Source of the DNA: Pseudescherichia sp032055545
GTDB taxonomy: Bacteria; Pseudomonadota; Gammaproteobacteria; Enterobacterales; Enterobacteriaceae
Reading direction: 5' to 3'
DNA length: 17,038 nt
Assembly (NCBI GenBank): GCA_032055545.1
Contig: DAMBQR010000075.1
Location: 1-17,038 of the forward strand
A program made the position numbers and the translations under genes. How positions within the stretch are numbered: position 1 is the first letter of the stretch; each line of letters starts with the position of its first letter. Positions 1 through 6,934 of the stretch are shown here, piece after piece. Below the pieces are notes generated by a model that searched no databases, was not told the origin of the DNA, and saw nothing but the letters and a program-made list of their open reading frames with translations.

Positions 1-831
1 GATGCGCCAGGTCCAGCTCACCACGCCTTTGCGCCAGCTGTCCGCCGGGGCGTTATTCAGGCGCAGGCCAAGATGATCGCTAATAATCTGCTCGCCGTGG
101 CTCTCTTTCGGCGGCTCGTCAAACTGCGGATCGGCATTCAGCGCCAGCTGCAGCACGCCTTCGTTGCGGCCGCGGAACATCGCCAGCGCACGGTGGGACG
201 GCACGCTGGCGATCGGTTCATGATGATCGAAGTAGTCGCGGAACTTCGCGCCCTCCTCCTCTTTGCCTGCGACCACGCTTGCCGTCAGGTGGGCATTTTT
301 CCACAGGTAGTCACGCACCTTCGCCAGCAGGGCGGCATCTTCGGCAAAACGCTCCATCAGGATGTAGCGTGCTCCGTCCAGCGCGGCCTTGCTGTCGGCG
401 ACGCCTTTATCGGCGTCGATAAACTTCTCCGCTTCGGTTTGTGGATCGTGAGACGGCGTGCTCCACAGCAGATCCGCCAGCGGCTCGAGGCCGGCTTCGA
501 TGGCGATCTGCCCCCGGGTGCGGCGTTTTTGCTTGTACGGCAGATAGAGGTCTTCGAGTTCGGTTTTATTCAGGGTGCCGTTGATGGCTTTTGCCAGCTC
601 GTCGGTCAGCTTGCCCTGGTCGCCGATGGATTTCAGGATCGTCTGGCGACGCTCCTCCAGCTCCCGCAGGTAGCCCAGGCGGCTCTCCAGGTTGCGCAGC
701 TGCGTATCATCCAGCCCGCCGGTGACTTCCTTACGATAACGTGCAATAAACGGCACGGTGTTCCCTTCTACCTGTTCGGCTCTGGCCTGAAGTTCACCCG
801 CAATAATGCGGCAGAGCGAATCATTCATCAT
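1..831 (-). CDS. tex: Tex (YhgF) RNA-binding transcription accessory protein, N-terminal part
   Basis: The first 277 codons are visible; the gene continues past base 1. The protein starts MMNDSLCRIIAGEL and contains the Tex landmarks GNTVPFIARYRKEV, LEDLYLPYKQKRRTRGQIA, DADKGVAD and SHRALAMFRGRNEGVL. The YqgF-like nuclease fold, helix-hairpin-helix and S1 domains that normally follow lie outside the window. Tex is a conserved cytoplasmic nucleic-acid-binding protein linked to transcription; its exact role in enterobacteria is not settled. Two adjacent ATG codons (831 and 828) could start it; I chose the first by analogy with E. coli. It lies 99 bases downstream of greB on the same strand, so co-transcription is plausible. 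Oddity: after residue 21 (…AEQV) the sequence goes directly to EGNTVPF, whereas E. coli Tex, from memory, has eight more residues (DAAVRLLD) there. The reading frame is preserved. Confidence 0.95.
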   Translation of the reverse strand, partial: MMNDSLCRIIAGELQARAEQVEGNTVPFIARYRKEVTGGLDDTQLRNLESRLGYLRELEERRQTILKSIGDQGKLTDELAKAINGTLNKTELEDLYLPYKQKRRTRGQIAIEAGLEPLADLLWSTPSHDPQTEAEKFIDADKGVADSKAALDGARYILMERFAEDAALLAKVRDYLWKNAHLTASVVAGKEEEGAKFRDYFDHHEPIASVPSHRALAMFRGRNEGVLQLALNADPQFDEPPKESHGEQIISDHLGLRLNNAPADSWRKGVVSWTWRI

Positions 832-890
832 GGCTATTTCATCTAGTGGATCGAGTCGTGGATCGAAAATCAGGGGGATAGTTATACGGA

Positions 891-914
891 CTGGCTGGCA
901 AAAATGCCAGCCGG
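891..914. repeat. Perfect hairpin in the greB-tex gap
   Basis: GGCTGGCA (893-900) and TGCCAGCC (905-912) form a perfect 8-bp stem around a four-base A/T loop; it extends to 10 bp with a T-G wobble and a C-G pair. It lies 17-40 bases after the greB stop. No T-tract follows on either strand, so it is not a classical intrinsic terminator. It could stabilise the greB 3' end or attenuate read-through into tex. Confidence 0.55.
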
Positions 915-930
915 GGAGGATGCTTCAGGA

Positions 931-1404
931 CTATTTAACGTACTCGATTTCGTTGACGTACCAGCTCGCTTCGCCGCCCGGCGTCTGGACGATCGCCAGG
1001 TCGCCGACCTCTTTCTTCAGCAGCGCACGGGCCATCGGAGAGTCGATTGAGATGTAGTCCTTGCGGCCAAAAATCTCGTCGTAGCCCACGATGCGAAAGC
1101 GTTTGGTGTCGCCGTCGTCGTTTTCGATCTCCACCCAGGCACCGAAAAACACTTTGCCCTCCTGCTGCGGGGAGTAATCAACGATTTTCAGGTTTTCCAG
1201 ACATTTCGTCAGGTATCTGACGCGGCGATCAATTTCCCGCAGCCGTTTTTTATTATACTGATAGTCAGCATTCTCGCTGCGGTCGCCGAGACTTGCCGCC
1301 CAGGTCACCTTTTTGGTGACTTCCGGGCGCTCCTGACGCCAGAGATAGTCCAGCTCCTGTTTAAGCTTGTCGTAACCTTCTCGGGTGATAAGTGGCGTTT
1401 TCAT
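931..1404 (-). CDS. greB: GreB transcript cleavage factor
   Basis: GreB enters the secondary channel of backtracked RNA polymerase and stimulates cleavage of the RNA 3' end, rescuing arrested complexes. The 157-residue protein is nearly identical to E. coli GreB (158 residues). The N-terminal coiled coil covers roughly residues 1-75. Its tip carries the motif SLGDRSENADYQ, with the metal-coordinating acidic pair D41 and E44. The C-terminal FKBP-like domain (about 80-157) includes the conserved stretch GYDEIFGRKDYISIDSPM. The start ATG (1404-1402) is preceded by an AAAGG ribosome binding site about 10 bases away. The gene diverges from ompR across 139 bases and is followed on the same strand by tex. 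It ends in …EYVK followed by TAG; E. coli, as I recall, has one extra proline. The assignment is secure. Confidence 0.98.
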   Translation of the reverse strand: MKTPLITREGYDKLKQELDYLWRQERPEVTKKVTWAASLGDRSENADYQYNKKRLREIDRRVRYLTKCLENLKIVDYSPQQEGKVFFGAWVEIENDDGDTKRFRIVGYDEIFGRKDYISIDSPMARALLKKEVGDLAIVQTPGGEASWYVNEIEYVK

Positions 1405-1543
1405 CCGGTTTCTGCCTTTAAGCTGCTGTTAAATATGCTTTGTAACAATTTCGACTAGAATGTATACCAGATTTAGCTGGTGGTCGGCGCACACTTTTTT
1501 AGAATACGCACTTATATTGTCCGAACCTTTGGGAGTACAAACA
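1405..1543. promoter_or_regulatory. Divergent greB / ompR promoter region
   Basis: This 139-base gap must hold the promoters of greB (leftward) and ompR-envZ (rightward). Its text, including TTTGTAACAATTT (about 1439-1451) and TTATATTGTCCGAACC near 1512, resembles the ompB leader of E. coli as I remember it. A TAGAAT hexamer at 1456-1461 is a possible -10 for ompR, but I find no convincing -35 at the right distance. In E. coli this promoter is controlled by CRP and IHF; I did not identify those sites here with confidence. Confidence 0.5.
1525..1535 (+). promoter_or_regulatory. ompR ribosome binding site with candidate OmrA/OmrB sRNA pairing site
   Basis: GGGAG (1531-1535) is the Shine-Dalgarno sequence, 8 bases before the ompR ATG. 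The overlapping 9-mer ACCTTTGGG (1525-1533) is complementary, with one G-U pair, to CCCAGAGGU, the conserved 5' end of the enterobacterial small RNAs OmrA and OmrB as I recall it. Those RNAs are known to repress ompR-envZ in E. coli by base pairing at the ribosome binding site. Pairing was worked out by hand; no sRNA gene lies in this window. Confidence 0.55.
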
Positions 1544-2263
1544 ATGCAAGAGAATTATAAGATTCTGGTCGTCGATGACGATATGCGCCTGCGCGCACTG
1601 CTGGAACGTTATCTCACCGAGCAAGGCTTCCAGGTTCGCAGCGTGGCCAACGCAGAACAGATGGATCGCCTGCTTACCCGTGAATCCTTCCACCTGATGG
1701 TACTCGACCTGATGCTTCCCGGCGAGGATGGTTTGTCCATCTGCCGCCGCCTGCGTAGCCAGAGCAACCCGATGCCGATCATTATGGTCACGGCGAAAGG
1801 GGAAGAGGTTGACCGTATCGTGGGGCTGGAGATTGGCGCTGACGACTATATTCCGAAGCCGTTTAACCCTCGTGAGCTGCTGGCCCGCATCCGTGCGGTA
1901 CTGCGCCGCCAGGCCAACGAGCTGCCCGGCGCGCCGTCGCAGGATGAGGCCGTGATTCAGTTTGGTAAGTTCAAGCTCAACCTCGGCACCCGTGAAATGT
2001 TCCGCGAAGATGAGCCGATGCCGCTCACCAGCGGCGAGTTTGCGGTGCTGAAGGCGCTGGTCAGCCATCCGCGTGAGCCGCTCTCCCGCGATAAGCTGAT
2101 GAACCTGGCGCGCGGCCGTGAATACTCGGCGATGGAGCGCTCCATTGACGTGCAGATCTCCCGCCTGCGCCGCATGGTGGAAGAGGATCCGGCGCACCCG
2201 CGCTATATTCAGACCGTCTGGGGTCTGGGCTACGTCTTTGTGCCGGACGGCTCTAAAGCATGA
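1544..2263 (+). CDS. ompR: OmpR osmotic response regulator
   Basis: OmpR is the cytoplasmic DNA-binding partner of EnvZ and controls porin genes such as ompF and ompC, plus acid and osmotic responses. The 239-residue protein is almost identical to E. coli OmpR. The receiver domain (1-120) shows the acidic pocket D11/D12, phospho-acceptor D55 in MVLDLMLPG, and K105 in DYIPKPF. A linker leads to the OmpR/PhoB winged-helix domain (about 137-239), with RDKLMNLARGREYSAMERS and VWGLGYVF. The ATG at 1544 fits the family start MQENYKILVVDDD and has GGGAG 8 bases upstream. An upstream in-frame ATG at 1460 would add 28 residues with no family support. The 3' end overlaps the envZ start in an ATGA, so the two are translationally coupled. 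Confidence 0.99.
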   Translation: MQENYKILVVDDDMRLRALLERYLTEQGFQVRSVANAEQMDRLLTRESFHLMVLDLMLPGEDGLSICRRLRSQSNPMPIIMVTAKGEEVDRIVGLEIGADDYIPKPFNPRELLARIRAVLRRQANELPGAPSQDEAVIQFGKFKLNLGTREMFREDEPMPLTSGEFAVLKALVSHPREPLSRDKLMNLARGREYSAMERSIDVQISRLRRMVEEDPAHPRYIQTVWGLGYVFVPDGSKA

Positions 2264-3603
2264 GGCGACTGCGCTTCTCGCCGCGAAGTTCATTTGCCCG
2301 CACGCTGCTGCTGATTGTCACCCTGCTGTTTGTCAGCCTGGTGACAACCTACCTTGTGGTGCTGAACTTTGCCATTCTGCCCAGCCTGCAGCAGTTTAAT
2401 AAGGTGTTGGCGTACGAAGTCCGTATGCTGATGACCGACAAGCTGCAGCTGGAGGATGGCACGCAGCTGGTAGTGCCTCCGGCTTTTCGCCGGGAGATCT
2501 ATCGCGAGCTAGGTATCTCCCTCTACTCGAACGAGGCGGCGGAAGATGCCGGTCTGCGCTGGGCGCAGCACTATGGCTTTTTAAGCCAGCAGATGGCCCA
2601 GCAGCTGGGTGGCCCGACGGAAGTGCGCGTTGAGGTTAATAAAAGCTCGCCGGTGGTGTGGCTGAAGACCTGGCTGTCGCCCAATATCTGGGTGCGCGTG
2701 CCGCTCACCGAGATCCATCAGGGCGACTTCTCGCCGCTGTTCCGCTATACCCTGGCCATCATGCTGCTGGCGATAGGTGGGGCGTGGCTCTTTATACGTA
2801 TCCAGAACCGACCGCTGGTTGATCTTGAGCATGCGGCGCTGAAGGTGGGGAAAGGGCAGATCCCGCCTCCGCTGCGCGAGTACGGCGCGTCGGAGGTGCG
2901 CTCGGTGACCCGGGCCTTCAATCAGATGGCGGCAGGGGTTAAGCAGCTTGCCGACGATCGTACCTTGCTGATGGCCGGTGTCAGCCACGACCTGCGTACG
3001 CCGCTGACCCGCATCCGGCTGGCGACGGAGATGATGGGTGAGCAGGATGGCTACCTGTCAGAGTCGATCAACAAAGATATCGAAGAGTGCAACGCCATCA
3101 TCGAGCAGTTTATCGACTATCTGCGTACCGGGCAGGAGATGCCGATGGAGATAGCCGAGCTGAATGCGGTGCTGGGAGAGGTAATTGCAGCAGAGAGCGG
3201 CTACGAGCGTGAAATTGATACCGCGCTCTATCCAGAGGAGATCTACCTGCGCATGCATCCGCTGTCAATTAAGCGCGCCATTGCCAACATGGTGGTGAAC
3301 GCCGCCCGCTACGGCAACGGCTGGATCCGGGTCAGCAGCGGCAGCGAGGCGAACCGTGCCTGGTTCCAGGTAGAGGACGACGGGCCGGGCATTAAGCCGG
3401 AGCAGCGCAAACACCTGTTCCAGCCCTTCGTGCGCGGCGACAGTGCTCGCAGCACCAGCGGCACCGGACTGGGGCTGGCCATCGTGCAGCGTATTGTCGA
3501 TAACCATAACGGCATGCTGGAGCTCAGCACCAGCGAGCGCGGCGGTCTCTCTATTCGCGCCTGGTTTCCCGTTCCCGTAACCCGTGGTCAGAATAACGTG
3601 TAG
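2260..3603 (+). CDS. envZ: EnvZ osmosensor histidine kinase/phosphatase
   Basis: EnvZ is an inner-membrane sensor kinase that autophosphorylates and then phosphorylates or dephosphorylates OmpR. The 447-residue protein has a short basic N-terminus, TM1 at about 15-35, a periplasmic loop to about 158, TM2 at about 162-180, and a HAMP linker (180-232). The dimerisation/phospho-acceptor helix has H243 in GVSHDLRTPLTR. The catalytic ATPase domain has the N box NMVVNAARYGNG (N347), G1 box DDGPGI (373-378) and G2 box GTGLGLA (401-407). The ATG overlaps the ompR stop (ATGA). Differences from E. coli (450 residues) are few: the stretch ALYPEEIYLRMHP in the ATPase domain, and the final residues (…TRGQNNV instead of a slightly longer tail). 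All catalytic motifs are intact. Confidence 0.98.
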   Translation: MRRLRFSPRSSFARTLLLIVTLLFVSLVTTYLVVLNFAILPSLQQFNKVLAYEVRMLMTDKLQLEDGTQLVVPPAFRREIYRELGISLYSNEAAEDAGLRWAQHYGFLSQQMAQQLGGPTEVRVEVNKSSPVVWLKTWLSPNIWVRVPLTEIHQGDFSPLFRYTLAIMLLAIGGAWLFIRIQNRPLVDLEHAALKVGKGQIPPPLREYGASEVRSVTRAFNQMAAGVKQLADDRTLLMAGVSHDLRTPLTRIRLATEMMGEQDGYLSESINKDIEECNAIIEQFIDYLRTGQEMPMEIAELNAVLGEVIAAESGYEREIDTALYPEEIYLRMHPLSIKRAIANMVVNAARYGNGWIRVSSGSEANRAWFQVEDDGPGIKPEQRKHLFQPFVRGDSARSTSGTGLGLAIVQRIVDNHNGMLELSTSERGGLSIRAWFPVPVTRGQNNV

Positions 3604-3606
3604 GAC

Positions 3607-3640
3607 GTAGGCCGGGTAAGCGCAGCGCCACCCGGCATTT
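3607..3640. repeat. Single REP-like palindromic unit
   Basis: Just after the envZ stop, GTAGGCCGGGT (3607-3617) and ACCCGGC (3630-3636) flank an inner GCGC-A-GCGC palindrome (3620-3628). This is the arrangement of an enterobacterial REP (palindromic unit): GTAGGCCGG at one end and an imperfect GC-rich hairpin. ATTTTA follows on the plus strand. It lies between the convergent ends of envZ and pckA, the usual place for REPs, where they protect mRNA 3' ends or assist termination. Only one unit is present, so it is not a BIME array. Confidence 0.75.
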
Positions 3641-3662
3641 TACACCCTTACAACATCTGCCT

Positions 3663-5282
3663 TTATAACGTTGGCCCCGCACTCACTAACGCCGCACCCG
3701 CTGGCGTATCGGTATACTTCTCAAAGTTCGCAATAAACAGCTTCGCCAGCGCGGTGGCTTTCTCCTGCCACTGCTCTGGGGAGGCGTAGGTGTTACGCGG
3801 ATCGAGGATCTGCGGATCGACGCCTGGCAGGCTGGCGGGGATCGCCAGGTCAAATATCGGTAGCGTAAAGGTGTCAGCCTTATCAATAGAGCCATCCAGG
3901 ATGGCGTCAATAATGGCCCGCGTATCCTTGATAGAGATCCGTTTCCCCGTGCCGTTCCAGCCGGTATTCACCAGATAGGCCTGCGCGCCCGCCGCCTGCA
4001 TCCGCTTGACCAGCACTTCGGCATACTGCGTCGGGTGCAGGGAGAGGAACGCTGCGCCAAAGCAGGCGGAGAAGGTTGGCGTTGGCTCCGTCACGCCGCG
4101 TTCGGTCCCGGCCAGCTTGGCGGTAAAGCCAGAGAGGAAGTGATACTGGGTCTGGTTAGCGGTCAGGCGCGAGACCGGCGGCAGTACGCCAAAGGCGTCA
4201 GCGGTGAGGAAGATAACTTTGGTTGCGTGGCCCGCTTTTGACACCGGCTTGACGATATTATCGATGTGGTAGATAGGGTAGGAGACACGGGTGTTTTCAG
4301 TCTTGCTGCCGTCGTTGAAATCGATGGTGCCATCGTCCAGTACGGTAACGTTCTCCAGCAGCGCGTCGCGGCGGATAGCATTATAGATATCCGGCTCCGC
4401 TTCACGGGAGAGCTTAATGGTTTTCGCGTAGCAGCCGCCTTCAAAATTAAACACGCCATCGTCATCCCAGCCGTGCTCGTCATCGCCAATCAGACGGCGT
4501 TTAGGATCGGTGGAGAGCGTGGTCTTGCCGGTGCCGGAGAGGCCAAAGAACACCGCCACATCGCCCGCCTGGCCGACGTTTGCCGAGCAGTGCATAGAGG
4601 CGACGCCCTTGAGCGGCAGCAGGTAGTTCATAATCGAGAACATCCCTTTCTTCATCTCGCCGCCGTACCAGGTACCGCCGATAAGCTGAATGCGCTCGGT
4701 CAGGTTGAAGGCAACGAAATTCTCAGAGTGAAGACCCTGCTCTTTCCACTGCGGGTTAGTGCATTTTGCACCGTTCATGACGATAAAGTCCGGTGTAAAG
4801 TCCGCCAGCTCCTCATCCGTCGGGCGGATAAACATGTTCTTCACAAAGTGCGCCTGCCAGGCCACCTCGGTAATAAAGCGTACGGCGAGGCGGGTGTCGG
4901 CATTCGCACCGCAGAAGGCGTCGATAATAAACAGCCGCTTGCCGGAGAGCTGCTGGGTCACCAGCCCTTTCAGCTGCTGCCATACCTCAGGAGAGAGCGG
5001 TTTGTTGTCGTTCTTGCCTTTGCCCTTGTCTGCCCACCACACAGTGTCGCGGGTGGTGTCATCGCGGACAATGTACTTATCTTTCGGCGACCGCCCGGTA
5101 AATATGCCGGTATCGACGGCGACAGCACCCGAATTCGTCAGAATACCCCGCTCAAATCCCTCCAGGTCTGGACTGAGTTCTTCCTGATACAGCGTATCGT
5201 AGTCGGGGTTATAGACGATATCCTGAACATCATTGATACCATAAGCCTTGAGATCCTGCGGGGTTAAACGTTTAACGCGCAT
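3663..5282 (-). CDS. pckA: Phosphoenolpyruvate carboxykinase (ATP)
   Basis: The enzyme converts oxaloacetate and ATP to phosphoenolpyruvate, ADP and CO2, the entry step of gluconeogenesis, in the cytosol. The protein has 539 residues against 540 in E. coli; the difference is at the N-terminus (MRVKRLTPQDL). Visible motifs are the substrate loop TGRSPKDKY (R64), the PEPCK-specific IGGTWYGGEMKKG with K212, the metal ligand H231 in SMHCSANVG, the P-loop GLSGTGKT (247-254), the kinase-2-like IGDDEHGWDD (D268 region), and TENTRVSYP with R332. The ATG at 5282 has AAGGAG 9 bases upstream. The gene is convergent with envZ. Catabolite control through cAMP-CRP is known for the E. coli gene; a weak candidate site is listed separately. 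Confidence 0.98.
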   Translation of the reverse strand: MRVKRLTPQDLKAYGINDVQDIVYNPDYDTLYQEELSPDLEGFERGILTNSGAVAVDTGIFTGRSPKDKYIVRDDTTRDTVWWADKGKGKNDNKPLSPEVWQQLKGLVTQQLSGKRLFIIDAFCGANADTRLAVRFITEVAWQAHFVKNMFIRPTDEELADFTPDFIVMNGAKCTNPQWKEQGLHSENFVAFNLTERIQLIGGTWYGGEMKKGMFSIMNYLLPLKGVASMHCSANVGQAGDVAVFFGLSGTGKTTLSTDPKRRLIGDDEHGWDDDGVFNFEGGCYAKTIKLSREAEPDIYNAIRRDALLENVTVLDDGTIDFNDGSKTENTRVSYPIYHIDNIVKPVSKAGHATKVIFLTADAFGVLPPVSRLTANQTQYHFLSGFTAKLAGTERGVTEPTPTFSACFGAAFLSLHPTQYAEVLVKRMQAAGAQAYLVNTGWNGTGKRISIKDTRAIIDAILDGSIDKADTFTLPIFDLAIPASLPGVDPQILDPRNTYASPEQWQEKATALAKLFIANFEKYTDTPAGAALVSAGPTL

Positions 5283-5293
5283 GTCACTGCTCC

Positions 5294-5359
5294 TTAGCCA
5301 ATATGTATTGCCTGCGATTGTAGGGTTATTCTGAGGGGGTTAACCGCGACGAGGCTCAT
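5294..5359 (-). CDS. Candidate 21-residue leader ORF upstream of pckA
   Basis: An ATG at 5359 opens a reading frame MSLVAVNPLRITLQSQAIHI plus G, ending with TAA at 5296-5294. That stop codon shares bases with the pckA Shine-Dalgarno (TAAGGAG), 11 bases before the pckA ATG. Ribosomes terminating there could couple to or occlude pckA initiation. Its own ribosome binding site is weak. I do not recognise the peptide. A chance ORF of this length is quite likely. Confidence 0.2.
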   Translation of the reverse strand: MSLVAVNPLRITLQSQAIHIG

Positions 5360-5502
5360 AGATTTATGCATCCAGGCAAGCCTTCGCTGGTGAAAACGCT
5401 GTTACAGGTACCCGTAAGCGAGACAAATTATGGCAGGATCCGTCAGTTGCATAGCGAAAATGCTCTATAAAGGCAAAACGCAGGTCAATTTATCGGTGAG
5501 AT

Positions 5503-5518
5503 TGTGAGTGTAATCGCT
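5503..5518 (-). promoter_or_regulatory. Weak candidate CRP site for pckA
   Basis: On the minus strand AGCGA-TTACAC-TCACA has a perfect TCACA half and a poor TGTGA half, with the correct 6-base spacer. It lies about 220 bases upstream of the pckA ATG. Control of pckA by cAMP-CRP is established in E. coli, which is the main reason for listing this. The match alone is weak. Confidence 0.3.
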
Positions 5519-5580
5519 TTCCGGTAATAAAATTACGTAAGGATTTCAGGAAATGTTTGCTACGGGAAAGAGAGCTGAAG

Positions 5581-5605
5581 CAGCGCGCCGACGGGCAGCG
5601 CGCTG
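5581..5605 (-). terminator. Hairpin after hslO
   Basis: CAGCGCGC (5581-5588) and GCGCGCTG (5598-5605) form a perfect 8-bp GC-rich stem with a 9-base loop, 14 bases beyond the hslO stop codon. On the minus strand it is followed by CTTCAGCTCTCTTT, pyrimidine-rich but not a true U-tract. It is probably the end of the hslR-hslO transcript. Confidence 0.5.
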
Positions 5606-5619
5606 AAAAGAGAAAGGGA

Positions 5620-6498
5620 TCAGTGAACCTGCGGATCGGCAGGAGAGGCGTTGTTGCGGATCTCTGCAATATCCATGGCGTTAAAAAGATAGTGATTGCC
5701 ACAGTAGTCGCAATGCATATCGATTTCGCCGTCTTCCTCCAGAATGCTAACGATCTCCTCATCCGGCAGCGTCTTCAGCGCCCCGGCGCAGCGTTCGCGA
5801 GAGCAGGTGCACTTAAACTCAACGTCCTGCGGATCGTAGAGCGTCACCTCTTCCTCATGGTAGAGACGCCACAGCACATCATTCGCTGGCAGGGTAAGCA
5901 GCTCTTCCGTTTTGATGGTGTCGGTCAGCGTCGCCAGGTGTTCGAAGTCATTAGATTCGGTATCCTGAGCCGGCAGCACCTGTAGCAGCATACCGCCTGC
6001 GGCAGGCAGGCCATCGACCTCACCCGTACGGATGTAGAGACGGGTCGGCAGCTGCTCCGAGCGCATGAAGTAATCCTCGAGGCAGGCCGCCAGCGTATCG
6101 CCTTCCAGACCGACCACGCCCTGATAACGCTCACCCTCTTCCGGAGAGATGGTGATCACCAGATAGCCGTTGCCGACCAGGGTTTTCAGATCGGCATCGT
6201 CCGCGATCTCGCCCTGAACGCGGGCCACGCCGCGCAGCTGCTGTTTGTTATTGCCGTTGATCACCGCCAGGCTCATCGGGCCATCGCCCTGCAGCTGGAC
6301 GGTAATATCACCGGCAAACTTCAGCGTAGCGGTCAGCAGGCTGGTGGCCACCAGCAGCTCCGCGAGAATGTTTTTCACCGGCTGCGGATAGCTATGGTTT
6401 TCAAGGATCTGCCGGAGGCTTTCGGATACCGTTACCAGTTCGCCACGAACAGCATAGTTTTCAAACAGATAGCGGTGTAATTGGTCGTGTTGGGCCAT
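5620..6498 (-). CDS. hslO: Hsp33 redox-regulated holdase chaperone
   Basis: Hsp33 is a cytosolic chaperone switched on by oxidative unfolding; it holds unfolding proteins until DnaK can act. The 292-residue protein starts MAQHDQLHRYLFEN. The N-terminal substrate-binding domain (about 1-178) is followed by a linker and a C-terminal zinc switch. The four zinc-binding cysteines are C230 and C232 in FKCTCSRERC and C263 and C266 in MHCDYCGNHY. All are present, so the redox switch should work. The start ATG at 6498 is preceded by a GAGAG-type ribosome binding site and lies 24 bases after the hslR stop; the two genes form the heat-shock operon hslRO. A short hairpin follows the stop. Confidence 0.98.
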   Translation of the reverse strand: MAQHDQLHRYLFENYAVRGELVTVSESLRQILENHSYPQPVKNILAELLVATSLLTATLKFAGDITVQLQGDGPMSLAVINGNNKQQLRGVARVQGEIADDADLKTLVGNGYLVITISPEEGERYQGVVGLEGDTLAACLEDYFMRSEQLPTRLYIRTGEVDGLPAAGGMLLQVLPAQDTESNDFEHLATLTDTIKTEELLTLPANDVLWRLYHEEEVTLYDPQDVEFKCTCSRERCAGALKTLPDEEIVSILEEDGEIDMHCDYCGNHYLFNAMDIAEIRNNASPADPQVH

Positions 6499-6522
6499 AA
6501 TTATCTCTCTGGAGGGCGACGA

Positions 6523-6924
6523 CTACTCGTCATCACCGTATTTAAATTTCATCAGGTCTCGGCGCTCTTTTTTATCCGGGCGACGCTCCGGGTGCGGCAT
6601 CGTTAACGCGTTCATCTTGCGGGCCAGCGCCATCTTCTCGCGTTTTTCAATACTTTCAGCCGTCTCTTCATACAGCGCCACCGCCTCGCTTGCCGGACGG
6701 CGCTGATCGGTAATGGCTTTTACCACTACCGTGCGTTCATCGTTTCCCTGACGCAGGGTCAGGGTGGCATTCAGCTCGACAATTTTACCTGGCTTGCTGC
6801 GTTGCCCGTTGTAGTGCACCTTACCGCCCTCGATCATTTCGCGGGCCAGGGCACGAGTCTTATAAAAGCGCGCCGCCCAGAGCCATTTGTCTAAGCGGAC
6901 TTCTTGCGCGGGCTTCTCTTTCAT
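6523..6924 (-). CDS. hslR: Hsp15 ribosome-associated heat shock protein
   Basis: Hsp15 binds 50S subunits that carry a stalled nascent chain with tRNA and helps recycle them. The protein has 133 residues, the same length as E. coli Hsp15. The S4 RNA-binding domain occupies about residues 9-70 (VRLDKWLWAARFYKTRALA, then GGKVHYNGQRSKPGK). A basic C-terminal tail follows (HPERRPDKKERRDLMKFK). The start ATG at 6924 has GGAGA about 6 bases upstream. It lies 10 bases after the yrfG stop and 24 bases before hslO, so yrfG-hslR-hslO may be read together, in addition to a heat-shock promoter that I did not pin down. Confidence 0.97.
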   Translation of the reverse strand: MKEKPAQEVRLDKWLWAARFYKTRALAREMIEGGKVHYNGQRSKPGKIVELNATLTLRQGNDERTVVVKAITDQRRPASEAVALYEETAESIEKREKMALARKMNALTMPHPERRPDKKERRDLMKFKYGDDE

Positions 6925-6934
6925 CGCGTCTCCT

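Larger units (their letters stand above)
5283..5619. promoter_or_regulatory. pckA upstream region and hslO 3' region (337 bases, no recognised gene)
   Basis: This gap holds the pckA promoter (leftward) and the hslO terminator. In E. coli K-12 the gene yhgE lies here; no trace of a long membrane-protein reading frame is present. Seen here: a hairpin after hslO, a possible CRP half-site pair near 5503-5518, possible -10 hexamers for pckA (TATAGA, minus strand 5469-5464, and TACAAT near 5319) without good -35 partners, and a 21-codon ORF whose stop overlaps the pckA ribosome binding site. Confidence 0.6.

Noticed and set aside
73..846. 257-codon open frame opposite tex
   Set aside because: Antisense shadow; tex is clearly the coding frame, with strong family similarity.
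891..914. Intrinsic terminator for greB
   Set aside because: The hairpin is real, but no U-tract follows on either strand, so it is reported only as a repeat.
1460..1543. N-terminal extension of OmpR from an upstream in-frame ATG
   Set aside because: The known OmpR start MQENYKILVV has a proper ribosome binding site; the extension covers the promoter and the sRNA pairing site.
1499..2293. 264-codon open frame opposite ompR
   Set aside because: Antisense shadow of one of the most conserved genes in the window; no ribosome binding site or recognisable domain.
4266..5267. Long open frame (333 codons) on the plus strand opposite pckA
   Set aside because: It lies wholly inside pckA on the other strand. 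GC-rich, G/C-ending codons of pckA leave the antisense frame free of stops; the translation resembles no family I know.
5490..5762. 90-codon minus-strand frame spanning the hslO 3' end and the gap
   Set aside because: Most of it overlaps hslO in another frame and its remainder runs through the terminator hairpin; no similarity to YhgE or other proteins that I can recognise.
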